From: Nitrospinae bacterium AH_259_B05_G02_I21
GTDB lineage: Bacteria > JADFOP01
Reading direction: 5' to 3'
NCBI GenBank assembly: GCA_027717595.1
Contig: JALLOF010000067.1
Span: 1 to 6,150, forward strand
Length of the DNA: 6,150 bases
Under the pieces are notes generated by a model that had not been told where the DNA came from, did not search any database, and worked only from the letters and a program-made list of their open reading frames with translations. A program made the translations under genes and the position numbers. Positions 1 to 3,993 of this stretch are shown here, one piece after another. Within the stretch, counting starts at the first letter, position 1. Each line of letters starts with the position of its first letter.

Positions 1-223
1 GGAGCGCGTTAAACTCGAAGCGTATTGACTTTATGACAAGATCGAGCGCATTGCGTTGTCCTCTGGCAAGAAGTCCCGACACGCGGAGTCCAGCCAGCAT
101 AATATTGGGTAGGATGTGGAGGTTCTCCAGATGGAACGACCCCCGTCCGAGCGTCAGCCGGGCCTTGGGGTGCTGCTGCTCGATCAAATTTCTTTTGAGT
201 CTCATATCTCTCATGTCAGTCAT
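1..223 (-). CDS. Partial gene (N-terminal 74 codons), putative metallophosphoesterase
   Basis: The minus frame is open without a stop from position 223 to the left edge, so the C-terminal part lies outside the window. The translation looks like real protein: a basic start (MTDMRDMRLKRN), then GRGSFHLENLHILPNIMLAG and a stretch ending RNALDLVIKSIRFEFNAL. From memory, the pattern RNALD(I/L)-x-(hydrophobic/charged)-F-x-(L)P comes just before the first metal-binding motif (HLSDLH) of some calcineurin-like metallophosphoesterases. That motif would lie just beyond the edge, so the function is an inference. The start is uncertain: in-frame ATGs lie at 223, 214 and 205 and none has a clear Shine-Dalgarno site. 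I chose 223 because a promoter lies just upstream. GC content is lower than in genes to the right. A plus-strand frame across 33-467 is only its shadow. I am confident that it is coding, less so of the family. Confidence 0.62.
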   Translation of the reverse strand, partial: MTDMRDMRLKRNLIEQQHPKARLTLGRGSFHLENLHILPNIMLAGLRVSGLLARGQRNALDLVIKSIRFEFNAL

Positions 224-246
224 GACCCCGAGCCAAATTAAAGGCC

Positions 247-275
247 AGTATACTCCTGATTCGTTGACAGATAAA
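247..275 (-). promoter_or_regulatory. Putative sigma70-type promoter of the partial left-edge gene
   Basis: On the minus strand a TATACT -10 box (247-252) follows a TTTATC -35-like box (270-275) with a 17-base spacer. The -10 matches the consensus at 5 of 6 positions, the -35 at only 3 of 6. Transcription would begin near 240, leaving a short leader before the ATGs at 223-203. Confidence 0.4.
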
Positions 276-524
276 GTGGAGACCACCAAGAAGCGAACAA
301 GTACCGGTAGCTCTTGTTATCCCATGAAACAAAACCGCGACTTCGATACGTTAGGGGCAGATTTCACCAGTTATTGCCCCTCGGGAAATGGGGAGATTAG
401 TAACAATTTCATCGTAAATCCTAACTTGGCATGGGCAATCTGGAGGGTCAGGACCGGATTGATTTGACCTGGACGCCTACCCAAAGACTAAAGGTTAAAC
501 TATTTACAATATGCTTATTGTGCA

Positions 525-641
525 GGGACCCGCCTGAGGCGGACCGGCTACCCGGTTCTTGTGTAGGGACAGCCTTTATGGCTGTCCGTTATTTTTTTCG
601 GACAGGGGTAATCCGCCTCAGGCCCGCCTTAGGCGGGTCCC
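525..641. repeat. MITE/REP-like palindromic block with inverted ends
   Basis: The left end GGGACCCGCCTGAGGCGGA (525-543) recurs inverted at the right end: TCCGCCTCAGGC at 612-623 and GGCGGGTCCC at 632-641, with an extra GCCTTAGGC palindrome copy between the two halves. The core GCCTNAGGC therefore occurs at 532-540, 615-623 and 626-634, and again far away at 2189-2197. Between the ends lies a strong hairpin with a T run (567-598). Inverted ends, internal hairpin and no coding capacity fit a small non-autonomous mobile or REP-type element, but target-site duplications are not evident. The family is not identified. Confidence 0.55.
567..598 (+). terminator. Terminator-like hairpin inside the palindromic block
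   Basis: GGACAGCC (567-574), a 5-base loop (TTTAT) and GGCTGTCC (580-587) form a perfect 8-bp stem, followed by GTTA and seven T (592-598). This is textbook intrinsic-terminator form on the plus strand. No gene ends just upstream, so it may be part of the mobile repeat rather than a working gene terminator. Confidence 0.55.
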
Positions 642-682
642 CACATCCCACAATCCCCCCAAATATCAATCGCTTACAAGAG

Positions 683-901
683 TTAGACACTCCTTTCTCG
701 TAAATCCGGTTCCCGAAACTGGATGGACTTCGATAATCGAAGCCGAATCAACTGGTTATCGCAACTCGGGGTTTTTAGACACAATTGGACACTCTACGCT
801 TCCGTCCAAGGCCAGATTTTCCGCTAATCCCTGCAATATCAACGCGTAAAGCCCGGTTGGACACTTCTGAAAAGTGTCTAAAAGTGTCTAAAAGTGTCTA
901 A
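683..901. repeat. Seven copies of TTRGACAC / GTGTCTAA, partly at 10-bp spacing
   Basis: TTAGACAC or TTGGACAC occurs at 683-690, 775-782, 785-792 and 857-864. The reverse complement GTGTCTAA occurs at 874-881, 884-891 and 894-901. The last three are inside a perfect tandem repeat of the 10-mer AAAGTGTCTA (871-900), and the pair at 775/785 is also exactly 10 bases apart. The copies at 857 and 874 face each other and form a 7-bp stem (GACACTT/AAGTGTC). One-helical-turn spacing places sites on the same DNA face, as in cooperative protein binding sites or iterons. A mobile-element remnant is the alternative. Confidence 0.6.
728..742. repeat. Perfect 15-base dyad, operator-like
   Basis: CTTCGAT-A-ATCGAAG is a perfect inverted repeat with 7-bp arms and one central base. 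A weaker dyad lies just left of it (CCGGTT at 706-711 against AACTGG at 717-722, one mismatch). It has the form of a dimeric repressor site, but there is no adjacent promoter or gene to anchor that reading. Confidence 0.4.
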
Positions 902-1079
902 TGTGTAGAGATGAAGTCCGCCGAGAAGAATCGCCCTCCATTCGCGAAGAACGCAAAGTGCGTGACGACAGGCTGGGGTCCTGTGTGCTATCTCTTGACA
1001 TGGACGCTGGGAGCGCTCGGCCTTGAGGCGCACCCGTTTGAATCCCTCGTCGCCCTCGCCCTCTGGAAAGGAGGATCCC

Positions 1080-1394
1080 ATGAAACCGCTCTCCTGCGCC
1101 ACAGTCATCCTTCTCTGCGGGCTCTTCGTTGCGACCGCAGCGGGCCCGGCCGTGGCCGATTCGCACGAGCAGGCCCCACCCCCCGCCTCCTCCAAGCTCG
1201 ACCTCAACAAGGCCACACAGCTCGATATCGCCCGGGACATCAATCCCCTTTTGGGCAAGGACGTCTGCCACGTCATCACCCGGGACCGGGCGGCGAGAGG
1301 GCCTTACAAGAGCCTGGACGACCTGACCCGGATCAAGAAAATCACGAAGGAAGACGTGAAGAAGCTGCGCGATGCGGTCTGCGTCGATTGCTGA
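1080..1394 (+). CDS. Small exported helix-hairpin-helix protein, ComEA-type
   Basis: The product has 104 residues. An excellent Shine-Dalgarno site, AAAGGAGG (1067-1074), lies 5 bases before the ATG at 1080, which rules out the longer in-frame start at 1023. Residues 1-26 form a classical signal peptide: Met-Lys, a hydrophobic core, then AVA before Asp27. A short Pro-rich linker follows. Residues about 39-100 match the single-unit HhH domain of ComEA-like proteins: LDLNKAT (compare LNLNxA), ARDINPLLGK, a stretch ending ARGPYKSLDDL, then IKKITKEDVKKL. In ComEA this domain binds incoming DNA; for short orphan proteins of this kind the role is generally not established. The usual GxG hairpins are altered (PLLGKD and IKKITKED), so DNA binding is not assured. 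Three cysteines remain in the mature part (Cys63, Cys101, Cys104), the last two as a C-terminal CVDC. It probably acts in the periplasm or outside the cell. Confidence 0.85.
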   Translation: MKPLSCATVILLCGLFVATAAGPAVADSHEQAPPPASSKLDLNKATQLDIARDINPLLGKDVCHVITRDRAARGPYKSLDDLTRIKKITKEDVKKLRDAVCVDC

Positions 1395-1446
1395 CCATCC
1401 ACCACCATCCAGGCCCTCGACCACGGCCGCTCGCTGAAAATAAGGA

Positions 1447-1476
1447 TTGACATTGCCCGGAACCCCTAATTACTAT
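1447..1476 (+). promoter_or_regulatory. Putative sigma70-type promoter of tatA
   Basis: A perfect TTGACA (1447-1452) is followed after 18 bases by TACTAT (1471-1476; 4 of 6 matches to TATAAT). The start would be near 1483, about 42 bases before the tatA ATG. This makes tatA independent of the upstream HhH gene, after which I see no clear terminator. Confidence 0.55.
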
Positions 1477-1524
1477 TGCCCATAAGGCCCTCCGAACCCC
1501 ATTGAGGCTTAGAGGAAAGAGAAG

Positions 1525-1767
1525 ATGTTCGGCTTAGGGATGCAGGAGCTCATCATCATACTGGTCATTGCGCTGCTGGTCTTCGGGGCCAACAAGCTCC
1601 CGGAGATCGGCCGTGGCCTCGGGCGCGGGATCAGGGAGTTTCGGAAGGCCTCCTCGGAGCTGACCGACGCGCCGGAAGAGACCGAAGAGCCGGCGAAGCC
1701 GCCCGCCGCGGCAGAGGAAGAGGAAAAAAAAATGGTGGACTCGCCGACCGAGTCGCCGAAGAGCTGA
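1525..1767 (+). CDS. tatA: Sec-independent protein translocase subunit TatA/TatE
   Basis: TatA oligomers in the inner membrane form the passage through which TatBC-bound, folded twin-arginine substrates cross. The 80-residue product has the full family pattern: a short N-tail (MFGLGMQE), one membrane helix (about residues 7-20), the hinge Phe20-Gly21, then [18 protein letters not shown], the amphipathic helix along the membrane, and an acidic Pro/Glu/Lys tail. A Glu-rich tail is common in TatA and argues against TatB. GAGG (1512-1515) lies 9 bases before the ATG at 1525. No tatB or tatC is nearby, so this is an orphan locus, which is common outside the enterobacteria. Oddity: codons 67-70 contain nine consecutive A (1724-1732), and the -1 frame stays open well past the stop at 1767 (see the separate entry). 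The mature protein may therefore be longer, about 111 residues. Confidence 0.92.
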   Translation: MFGLGMQELIIILVIALLVFGANKLPEIGRGLGRGIREFRKASSELTDAPEETEEPAKPPAAAEEEEKKMVDSPTESPKS

Positions 1768-1859
1768 AGGGACAGGCCGCCCAGGCTATACCGGGCGTGC
1801 GTGAGGTAAGGGGGCTTAAGAGACAGATCGGGCGGCTGAAGCGATGGACGGGCTCCTGA
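1724..1859 (+). other. Candidate -1 frameshift site and alternative C-terminal extension of tatA
   Basis: The heptamer A AAA AAA (1725-1731) lies in the correct tatA frame within a run of nine A. Upstream is a Shine-Dalgarno-like purine tract (AGAGGAAGAGG, 1713-1723). Downstream, after the 5-base spacer TGGTG, GACTCG (1738-1743) pairs with CGAGTC (1749-1754) around the loop CCGAC. After a -1 shift, 42 sense codons follow to TGA at 1857-1859. They encode a basic, helix-prone tail that includes [18 protein letters not shown] and ends KRQIGRLKRWTGS. These are the three elements known from the dnaX frameshift cassette. Alternatives are transcriptional slippage, a true frameshift mutation, or a one-base homopolymer error (ten A would give the long form directly). 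The Glu/Lys coding itself partly explains the purine tract. Confidence 0.5.
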
Positions 1860-1882
1860 GGCCGCGTCCTTCGGAAAACACG

Positions 1883-1912
1883 AACGGAGAACCCCGAAGG
1901 GCTCTCCGTTTT
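1883..1912. terminator. Probable bidirectional intrinsic terminator
   Basis: AACGGAGA (1883-1890) pairs perfectly with TCTCCGTT (1903-1910). The stem continues after an A/C mismatch with CCC/GGG around the loop CGAA. On the plus strand TTTC follows the stem, and on the minus strand TTTT appears a few bases beyond it. It sits between the convergent tatA and the minus-strand gene at 1943-2167 and could serve both. The T runs are short, so strength is uncertain. Confidence 0.7.
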
Positions 1913-1942
1913 CGTTGTTCAAGGCTTATCTTTATTGAAGGC

Positions 1943-2167
1943 TCACGTGGGGCCGCGCTGGTTCTGGTTGAGGATTCGGTCGATCTCCTCCTGCACGCGC
2001 CGCTCGGCCTCTTCCTTGCTGGTCCCCTCGCCGACAAAGACGAGCTTATCAGGGCCAGGGCCCCTTTTGGTCTGAGTGCCCGCGTCGGGAATCCAGCCGT
2101 AGGCGAACCACTGGCCGTGTAACTTGTGCGAGCCGATGAGATACCCTGGAGACGGCCTCGTTACCAC
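1943..2167 (-). CDS. Small hypothetical protein, 74 residues
   Basis: I do not recognise the family. The start is GTG at 2167, supported by AGGAG (2173-2177) 5 bases upstream; there is no better ATG. Codon use is like that of neighbouring genes. The N-terminal half is aromatic and Gly-rich, with likely beta strands (GYLIGSHKLHGQWFAYGWIP, residues 8-27, and KLVFVGEG, 41-48). The C-terminal half is a charged helix (SKEEAERRVQEEIDRIL, 50-66). This strand-strand-helix layout, with no signal peptide or membrane segment, suggests a small soluble cytoplasmic protein. It is probably transcribed alone from the promoter at 2262-2289, with a leader of about 90 bases containing the palindrome at 2186-2200, and it ends before the terminator at 1883-1912. 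Confidence 0.72.
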   Translation of the reverse strand: MVTRPSPGYLIGSHKLHGQWFAYGWIPDAGTQTKRGPGPDKLVFVGEGTSKEEAERRVQEEIDRILNQNQRGPT

Positions 2168-2185
2168 ACCCTCTCCTCTCAGCCA

Positions 2186-2200
2186 TCCGCCTGAGGCGGA
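2186..2200. repeat. Dispersed palindrome TCCGCCT-G-AGGCGGA
   Basis: A perfect 15-base dyad with 7-bp arms. Its GCCTNAGGC core is the one found three times in the block at 525-641, so the motif is dispersed. Here it would lie in the leader RNA of the 1943-2167 gene, ending only 8 bases upstream of its ribosome binding site, where a hairpin could influence translation. Confidence 0.55.
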
Positions 2201-2261
2201 GAGCCAATATCTGTAGAACGTTCCGCACCGCTAAGAGAGCACATCTAGTGCAATCCCGGCA

Positions 2262-2289
2262 AATGTACCACAATATCTTGGGCTGTCAA
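2262..2289 (-). promoter_or_regulatory. Putative promoter of the 74-residue gene
   Basis: On the minus strand a perfect TTGACA -35 (2284-2289) is followed after 16 bases by TACATT (2262-2267; 4 of 6 matches). It lies just past the T run that follows tRNA-Glu, so the small gene need not depend on tRNA read-through. Confidence 0.45.
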
Positions 2290-2329
2290 TGGGAAATCAC
2301 AGGTTGATTAGGGGCTCAGAGTCCAGAGG

Positions 2330-2336
2330 AAAAAAA
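2330..2336 (-). terminator. T run directly after tRNA-Glu, possible tRNA-based termination
   Basis: On the minus strand seven T follow the encoded CCA of tRNA-Glu without a gap. The GC-rich acceptor stem, extended by three further pairs, could act as the terminator hairpin for the tRNA-Lys/tRNA-Glu transcript. No separate hairpin is seen. Confidence 0.4.
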
Positions 2337-2414
2337 TGGCGTCCCCGGCGGGATTTGAACCCGCGTTGCCGGCGTGAAAGGCCGGAGTCCTGGGCCTGGC
2401 TAGACGACGGGGAC
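2337..2414 (-). tRNA. tRNA-Glu (anticodon UUC)
   Basis: Read on the minus strand, all parts of a bacterial tRNA are present: acceptor GTCCCCG/CGGGGAC, a D arm containing GTCTAG and CCCAGGAC, anticodon stem CCGGC/GCCGG with loop CTTTCAC (anticodon TTC), T stem GCGGG/CCCGC with loop TTCAAAT, discriminator G and an encoded CCA (2337-2339). The layout closely follows the well-known bacterial tRNA-Glu. It lies 37 bases downstream of tRNA-Lys and is probably cotranscribed with it. The three bases just before the mature 5' end (GGC) can pair with the discriminator and CC, extending the precursor stem. Confidence 0.97.
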
Positions 2415-2451
2415 GCCTTGGGCGAAGACCGGTCGGCTCAAACGGGAGGAT

Positions 2452-2528
2452 TGGTGAGCCGGGTAGGATTCGAACCTACGACCTACGGGTTAAAAGCCCG
2501 CTGCTCTACCAGGCTGAGCTACCGGCTC
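2452..2528 (-). tRNA. tRNA-Lys (anticodon UUU)
   Basis: Read on the minus strand: acceptor GAGCCGG/CCGGCTC, D arm GCTC-A-GCCTGGTA-GAGC, anticodon loop CTTTTAA (anticodon TTT) on a GCGGG/CCCGT stem, variable AGGTC, T arm GTAGG-TTCGAAT-CCTAC, discriminator A and an encoded CCA (2452-2454). It is 77 bases including CCA, the normal size. It is the first RNA of a Lys-Glu transcript from the promoter at 2544-2573. Confidence 0.97.
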
Positions 2529-2543
2529 GCTCGTCTGATATCA

Positions 2544-2573
2544 ATATTATTCAAAATGCCGCTACCTTGGCAA
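2544..2573 (-). promoter_or_regulatory. Promoter of the tRNA-Lys/tRNA-Glu unit
   Basis: On the minus strand TTGCCA (2568-2573) and TAATAT (2544-2549) are separated by 18 bases. Transcription would start about 8-10 bases before the mature 5' end of tRNA-Lys. The -35 begins within a few bases of the stop codon of the upstream 95-residue gene, so the tRNAs can be expressed independently of it. Confidence 0.6.
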
Positions 2574-2579
2574 GCAACT

Positions 2580-2867
2580 TCAGTGGAGGCGGTGCCGATG
2601 CTCCGGGGGGACGACAGTCTCGTTCCACTTCCGGTTGACGGCCTCGTAGCCCTCAAGCTGGGCCTCGAGGTTGGCCAGCGCCTCATCGAGACGCGCAATA
2701 ATGGGCTCACGGTCCGCAGGCTCGGGGGCGATCCGATCGATCTCCTCGAGAAGCGCCCGGTGCTCACGCTCCCGAAGGGACTCGCACGCCGGATAGCTCA
2801 GCCGACCCGTCGAGGCGCGGTACAGCTCCTCCACTCGCCGGCACAGCTCCTTCAGTTCACGAGACAT
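2580..2867 (-). CDS. Hypothetical small coiled-coil-like protein, 95 residues
   Basis: I do not recognise the family. The ATG at 2867 is chosen; a TTG nine bases earlier (2876) is only 3 bases from the GGAGG site (2880-2884) and is less likely, although the ATG is then a rather long 12 bases away. The product is very rich in Glu, Arg and Leu: a helical N-terminal part (SRELKELCRRVEELYR, residues 2-17), a short break (GRLSYPACESL), a second helix (REHRALLEEIDRI), a Pro hinge (APEPADREP) and a third helix (IIARLDEALANLEAQLEGYE, 56-75). This suggests a helical-hairpin or coiled-coil cytosolic protein. It diverges from ilvE, has its own promoter (2905-2933), and lies just upstream of the tRNA promoter. 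Confidence 0.7.
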   Translation of the reverse strand: MSRELKELCRRVEELYRASTGRLSYPACESLREREHRALLEEIDRIAPEPADREPIIARLDEALANLEAQLEGYEAVNRKWNETVVPPEHRHRLH

Positions 2868-2904
2868 ACGCCCCAAACACCTCCCCTTCTCCTATCGCGG
2901 CGGT

Positions 2905-2933
2905 ATCATACACGCCGGGGCCGAAAAAACCAA
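2905..2933 (-). promoter_or_regulatory. Putative promoter of the 95-residue gene
   Basis: On the minus strand TTGGTT (2928-2933), a 17-base spacer and TATGAT (2905-2910; 5 of 6 matches). Transcription would start near 2898, about 30 bases before the ATG at 2867. This supports the reading of that frame as a real gene divergent from ilvE. Confidence 0.5.
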
Positions 2934-3056
2934 GCCGAATCGGCCCCAAGGCCTTCTGCGATAACCGTTATGGAAGGGCGGTCGGGTAAAGTTTCCCTTG
3001 CCTGAGAGAGCCTTTTGTGATACGTTTTGGAGCCGCACGCCTCTTGAGGACCCCGA
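2934..3056 (+). promoter_or_regulatory. Upstream region of ilvE with dyad and weak promoter
   Basis: The best plus-strand promoter candidate is TTGCCT (2998-3003), 17 bases, TACGTT (3021-3026); the -10 is poor. A perfect small dyad, ATAAC-C-GTTAT (2961-2971), could be a regulator site. I see no known riboswitch, T-box or leader peptide. The ilvE ribosome binding site GAGGA (3046-3050) lies 6 bases before the ATG. Confidence 0.35.
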
Positions 3057-3977
3057 ATGCAACCTGTGGAAAAAATCTGGCTCGACGGCGAACTCGTGGC
3101 CTGGGAGGCGGCCACCACGCACATCCTCACACATACCCTCCACTACGGGCTTGGCATCTTTGAGGGTATCCGCTGTTACAAGACCGACCGGGGCCCGGCC
3201 ATCTTCCGCCTCCAAGAGCACATCGACCGGCTGTACCAGTCGGCCAAAATAACCCGCATGACCATCCCGTACCGGCCCGAGGAGCTTATCGAGGCGACGT
3301 TCGACCTCATCCGGGTCAACGGGCTCGATGAGTGCTACATCCGCCCGATCGCCTTTCTCGGCTACGGCCGTATGGGCCTCAACCCAATCGGGCTGCCGGT
3401 CTCGGTGGCCGTGGCGGTCTGGCCCTGGGGGGCTTATCTGGGCGAAGAGGGCCTCACCAAGGGCATCCGGGCCAAGATTAGCTCGTTCACCCGCCACCAC
3501 ACGAACGTCACGATGACCAAAGCCAAGGTCTGCGGCAACTACGCCAACAGCCAGCTCGCCAAGGCCGAGGCCATCGAGCACGGCTACGACGAGGCCATCA
3601 TGCTCGACCCGTGGGGCAACGTGGCCGAGGGCAGCGGCGAGAATATATTCATCGTCCGCCACGGGGAGCTCAAGACCCCGCCGCTGATGGCCATCCTCGA
3701 GGGGATTACACGAGACAGCGTCATCGAGCTGGCCCGGAGCATGGACATCTCCGTTCGAGAGGAAAACTTCAGCCGCGACGAGCTATACGTGGCCGAGGAG
3801 GCCTTCTTCACCGGAACGGCCGCCGAGGTCACCCCCATCCGCGAGGTCGATGGCCGCACCATCGGCCCCGGCAAGCCCGGCCACATGACGACCAAGCTGC
3901 AGCAGCTCTTCTTCGACGTCGTCGCCGGCCGCGACCCCGCCCACGAACACTGGTTGACCTACGTCCCACCCGCCTAA
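3057..3977 (+). CDS. ilvE: Branched-chain amino acid aminotransferase
   Basis: IlvE is a cytosolic PLP enzyme that exchanges the amino group between glutamate and the 2-oxo acids of Leu, Ile and Val, the last step of their synthesis. The 306-residue product has the usual length and spans the whole fold-type IV family: [14 protein letters not shown] (residues 28-41), [15 protein letters not shown] with phosphate-binding Arg58, YIRP (94-97), AKVCGNY with the probable Schiff-base Lys157, then [10 protein letters not shown] and [10 protein letters not shown] with Glu191 expected to contact the PLP ring nitrogen, and [19 protein letters not shown] (249-267), the family signature near the C-terminus. 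Start ATG 3057 has GAGGA 6 bases upstream. The GH57 gene begins 16 bases after the stop, so the two are probably cotranscribed although their functions do not obviously belong together. D-amino-acid aminotransferase or aminodeoxychorismate lyase, of the same fold, fit less well. Confidence 0.95.
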   Translation: MQPVEKIWLDGELVAWEAATTHILTHTLHYGLGIFEGIRCYKTDRGPAIFRLQEHIDRLYQSAKITRMTIPYRPEELIEATFDLIRVNGLDECYIRPIAFLGYGRMGLNPIGLPVSVAVAVWPWGAYLGEEGLTKGIRAKISSFTRHHTNVTMTKAKVCGNYANSQLAKAEAIEHGYDEAIMLDPWGNVAEGSGENIFIVRHGELKTPPLMAILEGITRDSVIELARSMDISVREENFSRDELYVAEEAFFTGTAAEVTPIREVDGRTIGPGKPGHMTTKLQQLFFDVVAGRDPAHEHWLTYVPPA

Positions 3978-3993
3978 GGGCCAGAAGGGTCCC

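Larger units (their letters stand above)
224..1079. other. Long non-coding, lower-GC intergenic region rich in repeats and dyads
   Basis: About 850 bases without a convincing gene. Open frames exist on the plus strand (for example 431-703 and 559-849), but they have no ribosome binding site and no recognisable motifs, and they run straight through palindromes. The composition is noticeably more A/T-rich up to about 900 than in the genes to the right. The contents are a promoter for the left gene, a palindromic MITE/REP-like block (525-641), a perfect dyad at 728-742 and the repeated GTGTCTAA motifs (683-901), all listed separately. Between 901 and 1066 I see no clear promoter for the gene at 1080; a perfect TTGACA (995-1000) has no usable -10 at the proper distance. 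The region looks like old mobile-element debris plus possible regulatory DNA (inference). Confidence 0.6.

Noticed and set aside
33-467. Plus-strand open frame of 144 codons
   Set aside because: It overlaps the better-supported minus-strand gene at 1-223, has no ribosome binding site, and its sequence is rich in Arg/Ser/Pro as expected for an antisense frame.
505-598. Possible small RNA between a TACAAT box (505-510) and the hairpin with T run (567-598)
   Set aside because: There is no -35 at a suitable distance and no further evidence of a transcript; the hairpin is explained by the repeat block.
431-849. Two overlapping plus-strand open frames (431-703 and 559-849)
   Set aside because: They run through the palindromic block and its terminator hairpin and show no protein motifs and no SD site.
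871-900. Three 10-base tandem repeats as a CRISPR-like array
   Set aside because: The units abut directly without spacers and are far too short for CRISPR repeats.
995-1000. Perfect TTGACA upstream of the HhH gene
   Set aside because: The positions where a -10 should be (about 1017-1024) are GC-rich and unlike TATAAT, so I do not call a promoter.
888-1450. Long open frames on both strands over the HhH gene (minus 878-1279 and 888-1424; plus 911-1450)
   Set aside because: These are GC-rich shadows; only the frame from 1080 has a strong SD site, a signal peptide and a recognisable domain.
2289-3005. Plus-strand open frame of 238 codons
   Set aside because: It reads the reverse complement of two tRNA genes and then the antisense of the 95-residue gene; motifs such as RDLNPR and RVGFEPTTYG are well-known translations of antisense tRNA.
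2984-3010. CCTGAGAGA-containing leader of ilvE as a riboswitch (TPP or glycine type)
   Set aside because: Only a short fragment resembles those motifs; the remaining conserved parts are missing.
2892-3662. Minus-strand open frame of 256 codons opposite ilvE
   Set aside because: It is a shadow of ilvE, which has complete family motifs on the plus strand.
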